NCBI RefSeq assembly: GCF_000196795.1 | Contig: NC_014259.1 | Coordinates: 1,240,001-1,304,000, forward strand | From: Acinetobacter oleivorans DR1 | Lineage (GTDB): Bacteria > Pseudomonadota > Gammaproteobacteria > Pseudomonadales > Moraxellaceae | DNA length: 64,000 nucleotides | Direction of reading: 5' to 3' | Shown here: in pieces, positions 26,694-36,085 of the stretch | Layout of the letters: each line of letters starts with the position of its first letter | Numbering within the stretch: the first letter of the stretch is position 1 | Position numbers and translations under genes: made by a program | The notes under the pieces: generated by a model | What the model was told of the DNA's origin: nothing | The model's input: the letters and a program-made list of their open reading frames with translations, nothing else | Databases searched by the model: none

Positions 26694-28583
26694 TTGAAAG
26701 AAGTAAGCCACTATCTAATCGAAAATAAGAATATGGCATGGTCCATCACTATGTGTTTGGTTGCTGTGCTGCTTACTATTTTTATCTTAAATTTAATTTT
26801 AGGTTTACTCGTCCATTTTTTTGATTATAGTCAGCCCATTTGGTGGCATACCTTAAGTCCTTATTTCGTCGCGCTATTACTTTTTATTATGGTTTGGTCG
26901 GTAGTTACTGAACTTTATATCTTGCGTAAAGGTGGACATTCTTTAGCAAAACAACTGAAAGCGCGTCGTTTAGTAAAAGAAGAAAGTACACCTGAAGAGC
27001 TTGAAGCATTAAAAATTACTGAATATTTGGCGCAAAATTTTTCACTTAAAGTTCCAACCTTATATGTTTTACCTGATGAAGTAGGCGTAAATGCACTTAC
27101 GGCAGGTTTTCACCCTAAAGATATTGTGATCATTTTGACATGGGGAGCTTTGCAAAATCTGGATAAACTTGAATTATATGGTTTGTTAGGTCATGAGTTT
27201 AATCAAATTTTATCAGGTGAGGCTGTTGAGAATACTAAATTAAAGATTTTATATAGTGGATTAACGACATTTAGTCAGTGGGGTAGTAAATTAGCGAAAC
27301 AAGGTTTTAAGCGCTACAGTCCAGGTTATAAACATAAATTTGAAACAGTCTTTGTTGCAGTGGGTGGTGTTATTTGGCTAGCTGGAAGCCTAGGCGTATT
27401 AATTACCCGATTTATTAAATATTTAACTTTGAGTGGACGCACATTTCGTAATGACCAAAAAACGGTACGATTATTAAAAAATAGTGCTAATACGCAGACT
27501 TTGTTGCGTATTTATGTTCACCATTCTGGCTCACAAATTCATAGTGCCTATTCTGAATCAATCGCGCATATGTGTTTTGCTAACTCACTGAGTCCGCAAA
27601 GTTGGATGAATATTCACCCAAGTATTCGTGAACGTATTTACGAGTTAAATCCGACTTTGCTACAAGATTTACAATTAGAAAATTTAAAAAAGCTTCGCAA
27701 TCGTCCGTTATTTAGTTTATTTCATTTTTTAGAAGAATCTGAAAAAGAAATTTATGTTCCATGGTCATCTCCACAGCCTTTGCCTTTATTAAGATTATCA
27801 CCCATTAGTTTTGCATTAAATGATGCCATTAAGCCTCTTAGTAGTGATGTGCGTCGCAATAAAAAGCGTCCTGAGCTCATTCAGCGTGCACTACAAACTG
27901 CTACGGGTTCCCGCGAGGTAATGGTCGCTATTTTGATGATTCGCCAATATCGAGAATTCATCCCTAAAGATGCACCAGTTAGCCATGCCATTATTGATGC
28001 TTTATTAAATCTTGATGGGCGTATTCATATTCAGATATTTCATGATGCTTGTAAAAACATTGGGCATATGCCGGCAAGTATTGCGCGACAATTTCTAACA
28101 AAACTAGCGCTTATTATTCAAGAAGATGGTGAGATTGGTTTGCTAGATGCGCTTTTGCTGGAGCGGGTTAAATATGAGTTGAATTTAATGCCGTTACATT
28201 TGCCAACAGCATTTGAAGAAGTAAAACCTCAAATTGTTCGTTTAATTGATGCCTTGCTTCATGTCCAGCAAATTAATAGTCCAAATCAGTTAGAAGTACG
28301 TGAACGTATTTTGCGTTCGCTACTTAATCCAGATGAAATGTATGTCTATGATGAGATTTCAGACGAGCCTTTAGATTTGGCTGAAATTTTAAATGACATT
28401 GCAGGTTTATTATTGCGTGACCGTCTTAGTATTCTTGCGATTGCAGAAATGTGCTTGTGGAGTGATCGTATTATCACACAAGACGAACTAGATGTACTTG
28501 AATTACTTTATTGGCGATTTGGCTTTGAGACAGAAGAAATTGTTGAGCAAATGCAAAAAAGAAATAGTGTGATGATTATTTAA
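26694..28583 (+). CDS. M48-like membrane protein with a degenerate zinc motif
   Basis: The protein of about 629 residues resembles M48 metalloproteases, with two membrane segments near residues 14-42 and 55-76 and a third near 220-240 (VFVAVGGVIWLAGSLGVLI). The place of the HExxH zinc site reads HEFNQ (about residues 167-171), so the second zinc-binding histidine is replaced by glutamine. A clear ERExD-type third-ligand motif is also missing. It is therefore probably not an active protease. The C-terminal half is alpha-helical and of unknown role. The start is uncertain: TTG at 26694 follows GGGA by nine bases, TTG at 26679 and ATG at 26733 are alternatives. Confidence 0.72.
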   Translation: MKEVSHYLIENKNMAWSITMCLVAVLLTIFILNLILGLLVHFFDYSQPIWWHTLSPYFVALLLFIMVWSVVTELYILRKGGHSLAKQLKARRLVKEESTPEELEALKITEYLAQNFSLKVPTLYVLPDEVGVNALTAGFHPKDIVIILTWGALQNLDKLELYGLLGHEFNQILSGEAVENTKLKILYSGLTTFSQWGSKLAKQGFKRYSPGYKHKFETVFVAVGGVIWLAGSLGVLITRFIKYLTLSGRTFRNDQKTVRLLKNSANTQTLLRIYVHHSGSQIHSAYSESIAHMCFANSLSPQSWMNIHPSIRERIYELNPTLLQDLQLENLKKLRNRPLFSLFHFLEESEKEIYVPWSSPQPLPLLRLSPISFALNDAIKPLSSDVRRNKKRPELIQRALQTATGSREVMVAILMIRQYREFIPKDAPVSHAIIDALLNLDGRIHIQIFHDACKNIGHMPASIARQFLTKLALIIQEDGEIGLLDALLLERVKYELNLMPLHLPTAFEEVKPQIVRLIDALLHVQQINSPNQLEVRERILRSLLNPDEMYVYDEISDEPLDLAEILNDIAGLLLRDRLSILAIAEMCLWSDRIITQDELDVLELLYWRFGFETEEIVEQMQKRNSVMII

Positions 28584-28683
28584 AAGACATCTACGATTAT
28601 AAAAACAGCTGAACGAAATAAAACACTGAAAAAAAAACTCAAGCCCGTTAGAATGTAGCTTAAGCAGAGGTATTGATTTAAAC

Positions 28684-29331
28684 ATGATTGGGCAGCAAAG
28701 AAATATATTGGCGACTTTAGGGATTGATGTATGGATTCCTAAGACACAGGTGTGCCAAAAAAATAATGCTCAAAGCCTTTGGCGAGATCATGTTGTAGAA
28801 GAACCAGAACCGATCATATTACCCTCTGTAGAACCCATAGTTCTTGAGCAGCCTAAAAAGCCACAAATTAACGATATTCCAAAAGTTGAACCTGAAATTG
28901 TGGCGCCTGTTTCAATACAGGCTCAACCCGTTATAGAACCTCATAATCAAGTGCAAGCACCTGTCATTAAAATTGCATCATTTGAGTTGCAGGCTTTTTC
29001 TCTTGAAAAATGTGTTATTTTTTTAGATGTTACAAATTTAAGTGAAGAAGAAAAACAGCTTTGGAATAACATACAAAAAGCGAAAATAGGGCAGTATGCT
29101 GAACTAAAATGGCCTTTTCCTTTAGCTGCGTATCAAGATCAGCGGGGAGCTGGTTCATATATACAAGGCTTCTTGGATGCTGTTGCAGCAGATAAAAAGA
29201 TCTTATGTCTTGGTGAATGTTCTTATATTCAGCATGCCAATATTATCCATTTGGCAAGTTTAAAAGAAATGCTGGAGAAACCACTCCTTAAAAAAAGGTT
29301 GTGGAAATTAATGCAAGATAACAACGAGTAG
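28684..29331 (+). CDS. HolD-like protein (candidate DNA polymerase III psi subunit)
   Basis: The 215-residue protein starts with QRNILATLGIDVWIPK, which resembles the LQQLGITQWSLR start of E. coli psi. It ends with SLKEMLEKPLLKKRLWKLM, which resembles the psi C-terminal helix (LTDLRANPTARAALWQQI). The middle of the N-terminal half is a proline- and glutamate-rich linker of about 65 residues, absent from the E. coli protein. Psi joins the clamp loader to chi and single-stranded DNA-binding protein. The assignment rests on end similarity and length of the C-terminal domain only. Unlike in E. coli, rimI is not adjacent. Confidence 0.55.
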   Translation: MIGQQRNILATLGIDVWIPKTQVCQKNNAQSLWRDHVVEEPEPIILPSVEPIVLEQPKKPQINDIPKVEPEIVAPVSIQAQPVIEPHNQVQAPVIKIASFELQAFSLEKCVIFLDVTNLSEEEKQLWNNIQKAKIGQYAELKWPFPLAAYQDQRGAGSYIQGFLDAVAADKKILCLGECSYIQHANIIHLASLKEMLEKPLLKKRLWKLMQDNNE

Positions 29332-29342
29332 TAGGGATTTAC

Positions 29343-30308
29343 ATGAAAAAAGTTGTAGTTTTTAGCCAAATTGATGAAGAAATTTTGTCTCGATTACAAC
29401 AGGATTATCATGTTGTAGTTCTTAACCCAAAATTGGGTGATATTAATGAACAAATACGACAACACGTTGTAGATGCTGATGGGATGATTGGTGCGGGGCG
29501 AGTACTGAATGAAAATAACCTTGCACCTGCCCAAAAACTAAAAATTATTTCATCTGTAACAGTGGGCTATGACAATTATGATGTGGCTTATTTAAACCAA
29601 AGAAAAATCTGGTTAGCAAATACACCCCATGTTTTAACTGAAACAACAGCTGATCTTGCTTTTACATTATTACTAAGTGCTGCTAGAAAAGTACCTTTTC
29701 TGGATCATTGGACTAAACAAGGTGAATGGAAAAGAACGGTAGGGCCTCAGCAGTTCGGTTTAGATGTTTTTGGAAAGACATTAGGTATTATTGGACTTGG
29801 TAATATTGGTGCTGCAATTGCACGTCGTGGTTTTTATGGATTTAACATGAATATTGTTTACCATAATCGTCGTGAAAAGCCTGAATTGGCTGAACCATTA
29901 AATGCAGAATATCTTGGTCTGGATCAATTGCTACAGCAGTCTGATTTTGTAGTCACTGCAGTTGATTTAAATAATGAATCGAAAGCCTTAATGGGCAAAG
30001 CTCAGTTTGAGCTTATGCAAAAGCATGCTATTTTTATTAATATTGCCCGTGGTTCAGTGGTTGATGAGCAAGCTTTAATTGAAGCTTTACAGCAAAATCA
30101 GATCTTTGCTGCTGGCTTAGATGTGTATGAAAAAGAGCCTTTACAAGATTCGGGACTTTTTAAATTGCCGAATGTAGTGACTTTGCCTCATGTGGGGTCG
30201 GCTACTGCTGAAACCCGTAAAAAAATGGCAAATCTGGCCTATAAAAATTTGGTTGAAGCTTTAGAGGATAAAACACCTAGATATCTGGTAAACCAAAACT
30301 TTATATAA
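29343..30308 (+). CDS. D-2-hydroxyacid dehydrogenase (glyoxylate/hydroxypyruvate reductase type)
   Basis: The 321-residue enzyme has the NAD(P)-binding motif GLGNIGAAIAR near residue 152, the catalytic arginine in NIARGSVVDE near residue 230, the glutamate in DVYEKEP, and the histidine in LPHVGSAT. The SVTVGYDNYD segment near residue 74 fits the GhrB branch. It probably reduces glyoxylate, hydroxypyruvate or 2-ketogluconate; substrate preference cannot be read from sequence. AGGG precedes the ATG. It starts 11 bases after the HolD-like gene. Confidence 0.88.
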   Translation: MKKVVVFSQIDEEILSRLQQDYHVVVLNPKLGDINEQIRQHVVDADGMIGAGRVLNENNLAPAQKLKIISSVTVGYDNYDVAYLNQRKIWLANTPHVLTETTADLAFTLLLSAARKVPFLDHWTKQGEWKRTVGPQQFGLDVFGKTLGIIGLGNIGAAIARRGFYGFNMNIVYHNRREKPELAEPLNAEYLGLDQLLQQSDFVVTAVDLNNESKALMGKAQFELMQKHAIFINIARGSVVDEQALIEALQQNQIFAAGLDVYEKEPLQDSGLFKLPNVVTLPHVGSATAETRKKMANLAYKNLVEALEDKTPRYLVNQNFI

Positions 30309-30367
30309 GTGATTAATAACACTTCATTGCAAAACTAGTCGATTTCGAGTGATATAGTAAAAGTCTG

Positions 30368-30413
30368 TTGATTGAAAACCAATTTTTGTGGTTTACATCA
30401 ATAGGCTTTTTTT
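30368..30413 (+). terminator. Terminator after the hydroxyacid dehydrogenase gene
   Basis: TTGAT and AAACC (30368-30380) pair with GGTTT and ATCAA (30390-30401) with internal mismatches, and TAGGCTTTTTTT follows. It argues against the in-frame GTG at 30388 as start of the next gene, since that codon lies inside the hairpin. Confidence 0.55.
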
Positions 30414-30441
30414 ATGGTTTAATTTTAATAGAGAAAAACTT

Positions 30442-31878
30442 TTGAGATTTTTGCCAGTTATTTTAAGTGCGACTTTTATAGCAAATGCTTCGTATGCACA
30501 GTCTTTCGACCCACAGCCATCTGCGAATCAGGTGGAAATTCCAAATATCGGAAGTGGAATAGGTTTGCTTGATCAACAAAAAGAAAAATTTATTGGTGAA
30601 AAAGTTTTCCGTGAAGTTCATAAACAAATGCCCGTTATCCAAGATATCTGGCTCGAAGATCAATTTTTTCAAGTATTTTCAAGTATTTTGAGTGAGACTC
30701 AACTGGGTCAGCCTATTGGTTTAGTTGTTATTAAAGATCCACAAATCAATGCGTTTGCCGTGCCGGGCGGTCTATTTGCGCTTAATACAGGACTTATTGC
30801 TTCAGCTCGCAATATTGATGAAATTGCTGGGGTGATGGCGCATGAAATTGCACACGTATCACAAAGACATTTTAGTCGTTCAGAGGAAGCCTTTAAGGGA
30901 CAAACGTTATTAAGTTTAGCTGGGCTTTTAGCAGGTGTGGCCATAGCTGCACAGGGTGGCGGAGATGCAGGAGCAGCAGTGATGTTGGGAACGCAGGCTG
31001 CATTAATGGATAGCCAGTTAACATACAGTCGAAATCAGGAGCGTGAAGCTGACCGTATTGGCATGCAATATATGTATGCAGCGGGTTATAACCCGCAAAG
31101 TATGGCAGACTATTTTGAAACAATGCATCGTGCGACTAGTCGGGTAAGTTTTTTACCAGATTTCTGGCTGACCCATCCATTAACGACTGAGCGCATGAGT
31201 GAGGCCCGACTTCGTGCGAACCAGATGCCTAAAGTCAAAAATCGCATATATGATGCTGATTTTGAAATTTTAAAATGGTACACAATGGTAGTTTCAAATC
31301 AGGCTACCGAAAACCAACTACAGAGTTTAGCCTCACAAAAAAATATTGCGGGTCTTATTGCTTTGGCAGCTTTTTATGTAAAACAAGGTGATTATGCACA
31401 GGCGCAGTCTACTTTAGATCAAGTCAAATCTAGTGGAAAACCTCTTGTTACACTCTTGCAGACCGATATTTATCTGGGGCAAAACAAGTTAGATCAAGCC
31501 TATACTTCAATTGCTTCTACACAAATGACTATGCCTGAAAATAGGGCTTTTAGTTATAAGTTGGCTGAAGTGTTGCTGCGGCAAGGAAAATTTTCACAGG
31601 TTCAAACTCTTATTCAACGGTTTATCAATAAAAACCCAAGAGATATCCAAGGTTGGCAATTTTTGCAGCAGGCTGCTAATTTGGACAAGACAGGACCATT
31701 GAGAGCAGTCAATGTTTTACGCTATCGAGCAGAAGCTGAATATTGGTCGGGGAGTGAAGAGAATGCGATTAAATCGATGTTGCATGCTCAGCGATTAGCA
31801 AAAGACAATCAAGCAATGTCGGCTAGAATAGACAGTAGATTGAAACAAATGCAAGATGAGCGAAGAATGAAAATTTGA
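30442..31878 (+). CDS. Periplasmic M48 metalloprotease with TPR domain (BepA-like)
   Basis: BepA-type proteases help outer-membrane protein and LPS-transporter assembly and degrade stalled substrates. The protein has a signal peptide (FLPVILSATFIANASYA) and an intact zinc site HEIAHVSQRH with third-ligand motif EREADRIG. The C-terminal 200 residues are helical and repeat-like (TPR). I place the start at TTG 30442, giving 478 residues with a compact signal peptide; the GTG at 30388 would put a longer N-terminus inside a terminator hairpin. The ribosome site is weak for both. Confidence 0.85.
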   Translation: MRFLPVILSATFIANASYAQSFDPQPSANQVEIPNIGSGIGLLDQQKEKFIGEKVFREVHKQMPVIQDIWLEDQFFQVFSSILSETQLGQPIGLVVIKDPQINAFAVPGGLFALNTGLIASARNIDEIAGVMAHEIAHVSQRHFSRSEEAFKGQTLLSLAGLLAGVAIAAQGGGDAGAAVMLGTQAALMDSQLTYSRNQEREADRIGMQYMYAAGYNPQSMADYFETMHRATSRVSFLPDFWLTHPLTTERMSEARLRANQMPKVKNRIYDADFEILKWYTMVVSNQATENQLQSLASQKNIAGLIALAAFYVKQGDYAQAQSTLDQVKSSGKPLVTLLQTDIYLGQNKLDQAYTSIASTQMTMPENRAFSYKLAEVLLRQGKFSQVQTLIQRFINKNPRDIQGWQFLQQAANLDKTGPLRAVNVLRYRAEAEYWSGSEENAIKSMLHAQRLAKDNQAMSARIDSRLKQMQDERRMKI

Positions 31879-31967
31879 AATATATCTTTCAAAAAATTTA
31901 AATATATAAACACGCCCAAACTAAAAGAAGCTTTGGTTTGAGGGAATATAAAATTTAAGAGAAGAGA

Positions 31968-32414
31968 TTAAGCTAATTTAGCTTTAATTTTTGCTGAAAC
32001 TACAGAAGGATCGGCACGCCCGGCTATGATCGGACGTAGAGAATTCATCACCTTACCCATATCTTTCATGCTAGTTGCTTCTTGAGCAGAAATCGTTTGC
32101 TCAATGAGAGAATCAAGCTCTTCCTCAGTCATAGCTTCTGGTAGAAACTGAGATAAAATCTCAGCTTCGGCTTGTTCTTTACTAGCTAAATCATCACGAC
32201 CAGCACCTTCAAAGGCTTTGATCGATTCTTTACGTTGTTTAATTTGCTTTTCAATGACCGCAAGAACCTGAGCGTCGCCAAGCTCTATGCGCTCATCGAC
32301 TTCGATTTGCTTAATTGCTGCTTGTAGACTACGCAAAACCGTCACTGTTGCCATATCTTTGGCACGCATAGAAGTTTTTAATGCATCAGTAATTTGGTTT
32401 TTTAAAGTAGTCAT
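31968..32414 (-). CDS. yqeY: GatB/YqeY domain protein
   Basis: The 148-residue protein starts with LKNQITDALKTSMRAKD, typical of YqeY, and has the QFLPEAMTEEEL segment in the middle. It resembles the tail domain of GatB, which contacts tRNA in the amidotransferase. Its own function is not established. It follows rpsU by 25 bases on the same strand, a common pairing. Confidence 0.92.
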   Translation of the reverse strand: MTTLKNQITDALKTSMRAKDMATVTVLRSLQAAIKQIEVDERIELGDAQVLAVIEKQIKQRKESIKAFEGAGRDDLASKEQAEAEILSQFLPEAMTEEELDSLIEQTISAQEATSMKDMGKVMNSLRPIIAGRADPSVVSAKIKAKLA

Positions 32415-32439
32415 AATTCAGCAGTCAATCACAAATTAA

Positions 32440-32655
32440 TTAGTAAAGGCGAGTAGTACGTACAGATTCGCGAGCCAATTTCTTTTGGTAGCGTTTAACT
32501 GCAGCAGCTTTTTTGCGCTTACGTTCTTGAGTTGGTTTTTCGTAGAATTCACGTTTACGAACGTCAGCTAAAACACCAGCTTTTTCGCATGAACGTTTGA
32601 AACGACGGATAGCTACGTCAACTGGTTCGCCTTCTTTCAACTTAACTTGTGGCAT
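32440..32655 (-). CDS. rpsU: 30S ribosomal protein bS21
   Basis: The 71-residue, very basic protein begins [20 protein letters not shown] and matches bS21 along its length. It takes part in translation initiation on the small subunit. It heads a unit with yqeY and is divergent from tsaD, as in many gammaproteobacteria. Its leader contains GAGGA before the ATG. Confidence 0.97.
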
Positions 32656-32800
32656 GTAAAATCCTCTAGATTATGGATAAGATCAAGCACACTATTGTGC
32701 CGGATCACAAGTGAAGGTCAGTATTTTACTCATTTACAACTCATATCACAAGTCTATAATAGCGATTGCAATATTTTGACTCATATAAAAGGCAGTTTTG

Positions 32801-33811
32801 ATGATTGTTTTAGGCTTGGAAACTTCTTGTGATGAAACAGGGTTGGCACTTTATGATAGCGAACTCGGCTTGCGGGGACAGGTTCTTTATAGCCAAATTA
32901 AACTTCATGCCGAATATGGTGGAGTAGTACCTGAACTTGCTTCTCGAGACCATGTTCGAAAATTAATTCCTTTAATGAATCAATTGCTTGAGCAAAGTGG
33001 TGTAACAAAACAAGAGATTGATGCTGTTGCTTATACACGTGGTCCTGGCTTAATGGGAGCCTTAATGACAGGGGCTTTATTTGGAAGAACTTTAGCTTTT
33101 TCTTTAAATAAACCTGCCATTGGTGTTCACCATATGGAAGGGCATATGTTGGCGCCTTTACTCTCAAGTCAACCGCCTGAATTTCCATTTGTTGCTTTAT
33201 TAGTTTCAGGTGGGCATACACAATTAATGGCAGCTCACGGTATTGGTCAATATGAGCTTTTAGGTGAATCTATTGATGATGCAGCTGGGGAAGCCTTTGA
33301 TAAAGTTGCAAAAATGATGAGTTTACCATACCCGGGCGGTCCTAATATTGCGAAACTGGCTTTAAGTGGTAATCCATTAGCGTTTGAATTTCCGCGACCA
33401 ATGCTTCACCAAGGTCTAGATTTTTCTTTTAGTGGTTTGAAAACAGCCGTTTCTGTGCAATTGAAAAAATTGAATGGTGAAAACAGAGATGCTGACATTG
33501 CTGCTTCATTCCAAGAAGCAATTGTAGATACCTTGGTGAAAAAATCAGTAAAAGCCTTAAAGCAAACTGGGCTTAAGCGTCTAGTTATTGCAGGTGGAGT
33601 AAGCGCAAATTTACGGTTACGTGAACAGTTGGAAACTTCATTAGCTAAAATTAAGGCACAAGTTTATTACGCAGAACCTGCTCTTTGTACTGATAATGGG
33701 GCAATGATTGCTTTTGCAGGCTATCAACGCTTAAAAGCAGGCCAACATGATGGTTTGGCTGTAACCACAACACCACGTTGGCCAATGACTGAGTTGTCTA
33801 TTCCTGAGTAA
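32801..33811 (+). CDS. tsaD: tRNA N6-threonylcarbamoyladenosine transferase TsaD
   Basis: TsaD transfers threonylcarbamoyl to A37 of ANN-decoding tRNAs together with TsaB and TsaE. The 336-residue product starts [12 protein letters not shown] and has the iron-binding HHMEGHM motif near residue 110, LVSGGHTQL, the [10 protein letters not shown] segment and a late [12 protein letters not shown] at 32801 is chosen because AAGG lies eight bases before it; an in-frame TTG one codon upstream is the alternative. Its stop lies two bases from the converging gene. Confidence 0.96.
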   Translation: MIVLGLETSCDETGLALYDSELGLRGQVLYSQIKLHAEYGGVVPELASRDHVRKLIPLMNQLLEQSGVTKQEIDAVAYTRGPGLMGALMTGALFGRTLAFSLNKPAIGVHHMEGHMLAPLLSSQPPEFPFVALLVSGGHTQLMAAHGIGQYELLGESIDDAAGEAFDKVAKMMSLPYPGGPNIAKLALSGNPLAFEFPRPMLHQGLDFSFSGLKTAVSVQLKKLNGENRDADIAASFQEAIVDTLVKKSVKALKQTGLKRLVIAGGVSANLRLREQLETSLAKIKAQVYYAEPALCTDNGAMIAFAGYQRLKAGQHDGLAVTTTPRWPMTELSIPE

Positions 33812-33813
33812 AA

Positions 33814-34917
33814 CTATTCATCTTCAAAGGTCTGTTGGTTTTCGACATCAATGTATTCGATATAGCCACGGCCTTGAACTTCATTGCCGAAATAATTACC
33901 GGTAAATATATAACTACTTGCATAACCTCGCCCATGACCATAGCGGAGTGGGCAGTCAATTTCTGCCTGAATATTTAAAATAATTTGTTTAGCTTCATTT
34001 CGAGCAATCCACGAAAAGAATTTAGGAAGTCGCATCTTTTGTCCAGTCGGTGAGATGTAATCATCAACTTGGTGAGAAATAATATCAAAACTGACATCTG
34101 TATAAACTTCTGCAGGTCGATCAAGAGATCTAATATGCAAAGTATAAGCTGCTGTCTGACCTGCAATATCTGCTTTGGTAAGAAGAAGTTGAGTGGTCTC
34201 ATTTAAATTGATAATTTGATAAGTAAAAAAATCAAGCGGCAGTTTATAGGCTTCAGGAATAAGTTTATTTGCGATGGAATGAGCCCCAACTGCTCGAGCA
34301 TATTCATAAGTACAGAGTCCCTCACTTTCAATACGTTCTGCTTGATAGCTTAAGAAACCTTTAAACTTTGCCAACAAGCTAAAATGATCATAAATCGGTG
34401 TTTTTATAAACCATGAAACATGTGAGGTAACATCAATATCAAAGTCGAAATCAAGACCCTCGTAGTGTCCATTAATATGAATTTTTGGGAATTTTCCTTG
34501 AATTGAAATTTCTTGACCTAGTTCGATTAAGCTCCCATCTTTATTAATTTTTGTATCTTTAGGAATGATATAAGCCTTAAGCAAAGCTTTCTCTACCGCG
34601 GCTGTACTTGAAAAGAAAGTCGCTGTTTTTCTTGGGTCTTCATGAATTATGTCATCATGATCAAATGCAAGAGCACCAGGTGTGCCTAATAAAATCATAA
34701 TATTTAAATAGCGATGTGGCTCTGGCAAAAGTGGGAAAAAGATACCGTAATGAGTCCAGCTATAATATTTTTCATCAACTCGGGGTTGAATAATGTGAGG
34801 CTGAGAAAAAGGAAGAGTTGAATATTTTTCTGCTTTGTCTATAACACTTTGCGCGAGCAATAAGCTTTGACCTAAAAGTTTGCTGCCTATAGAAATTTTG
34901 GGCAATTGTTTTTTCAT
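33814..34917 (-). CDS. Uncharacterised 367-aa protein
   Basis: I cannot assign a family with confidence. The protein has no clear signal peptide or membrane segment. It is rich in aromatic residues and beta-strand-like stretches, with motifs such as YYSWTHYGIFFPLLPEPHRY, GHYEGLDFDFDIDVT and GHGRGYASSYIF. The pattern recalls lipocalin-like or CrtC/AttH-like beta-barrel proteins that bind lipids, but this is weak. It converges on tsaD with a two-base gap and has an independent upstream region. Confidence 0.65.
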   Translation of the reverse strand: MKKQLPKISIGSKLLGQSLLLAQSVIDKAEKYSTLPFSQPHIIQPRVDEKYYSWTHYGIFFPLLPEPHRYLNIMILLGTPGALAFDHDDIIHEDPRKTATFFSSTAAVEKALLKAYIIPKDTKINKDGSLIELGQEISIQGKFPKIHINGHYEGLDFDFDIDVTSHVSWFIKTPIYDHFSLLAKFKGFLSYQAERIESEGLCTYEYARAVGAHSIANKLIPEAYKLPLDFFTYQIINLNETTQLLLTKADIAGQTAAYTLHIRSLDRPAEVYTDVSFDIISHQVDDYISPTGQKMRLPKFFSWIARNEAKQIILNIQAEIDCPLRYGHGRGYASSYIFTGNYFGNEVQGRGYIEYIDVENQQTFEDE

Positions 34918-35025
34918 ATATAAACCTAAATGAGGATAGGACTATCTTTGTTTTAGGTTATGAAAAACAACTATCAAAACTAAGCGGTTTTCAGGCCAAA
35001 GCTAAGGCTTTGCGGGACATTTTGT

Positions 35026-35907
35026 TTAATTGTTAGACAACTCTTTTAAGCCATTTAAACCAATCCAGTGCTTAGAAAACTGATATGCAGCACGTCCTGA
35101 ACGTTGACCACGCATTTGACACCAACGCAAACTTTCAGCGCGAACTTCATCGTTAAAAACCATGTTTGCTTTATGAATGTAATGCTCCACAATTTCTAAA
35201 TATAAATTCTGGTCCATTGGGTAAAAAGATAACCACAAACCAAAACGATCTGACAAAGAGATCTTTTCTTCAATCGCTTCTTGTGGGTGTAACTCAGTAT
35301 ATTGTGGTACATCGACCTTGGTTACAGGCGTATTCTCATGCATGAATTCTGGTAACAAATGACGGCGGTTACTGGTTGCATAAATAATAAAATTACTTGA
35401 ACCAGACTGTAATGAACCATCCAATACACTTTTTAAACTACGGTAATTTTCATCTTCAGCATTAAACGCTAAGTCATCACAATACACGATGTATTTTTCA
35501 GGTCGGTTTTGAATGAGTTTCTGAACTTTAGGTAAATCTGCTAAGTCATCACGCTCAATTTCAATTAAACGCAATCCTTGCGGGGCATACTCAGTCAATA
35601 AAGCACGCACAATAGATGACTTTCCTGTACCACGCGAGCCAGTTAAAAGCACATCATTTGCGGGTAGACCATTTAAAAACTGCAAAGTATTTTGAATGAT
35701 TTTCTCTTTCTGACGTTCAATGCCTTTTAGGTCATCCAGATAAATATTTTTGGGTGTATAGATGGCTTTAAGTTGCTGATTTTCCCATCTAAAAGCAGGT
35801 GCATTAAAATCTGTTTCTTGTTTAGGTTCAGGTAAGACCTGCTGTAACTGATTTAATACAAGTGATAATGTTTGAACTAAATTATCTGGTAAATCAATGG
35901 TAGCCAT
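35026..35907 (-). CDS. AAA-type ATPase of the DUF815 family
   Basis: The 293-residue protein has a Walker A motif GSRGTGKSS near residue 96, Walker B-like YIVYCDDLAF near 142, and the sensor region IIYATSNRRHLLPEF. The LKGIERQKEKI segment before the P-loop is typical of DUF815 proteins. Their cellular role is unknown; they resemble ATPases that load or remodel other complexes. It is transcribed alone and divergent from the patatin gene. Confidence 0.85.
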   Translation of the reverse strand: MATIDLPDNLVQTLSLVLNQLQQVLPEPKQETDFNAPAFRWENQQLKAIYTPKNIYLDDLKGIERQKEKIIQNTLQFLNGLPANDVLLTGSRGTGKSSIVRALLTEYAPQGLRLIEIERDDLADLPKVQKLIQNRPEKYIVYCDDLAFNAEDENYRSLKSVLDGSLQSGSSNFIIYATSNRRHLLPEFMHENTPVTKVDVPQYTELHPQEAIEEKISLSDRFGLWLSFYPMDQNLYLEIVEHYIHKANMVFNDEVRAESLRWCQMRGQRSGRAAYQFSKHWIGLNGLKELSNN

Positions 35908-36085
35908 GGTAAGTCAATCATGTTAAACAGTAATTTACTAGGATACTAACACCGAAATTAACAGGCTGACAAAAAAGTTATTGTCTATACAGTTTATCGG
36001 TTTTGCAATTGATTGAAATCTTCAGACCGCGCATAGTGTTGTTATGTCTATTCAGTAAAATCATCTGTGAAGATGAGGACGAAAT

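Noticed and set aside
30388..30441. GTG start of the BepA-like gene at 30388
   Set aside because: The codon lies inside the terminator hairpin of the preceding gene, and the signal peptide starts cleanly at about 30442.
32687..32700. Short palindrome GCACA-CTAT-TGTGC between rpsU and tsaD
   Set aside because: Arms of five bases are too short to claim as an operator without conservation data.
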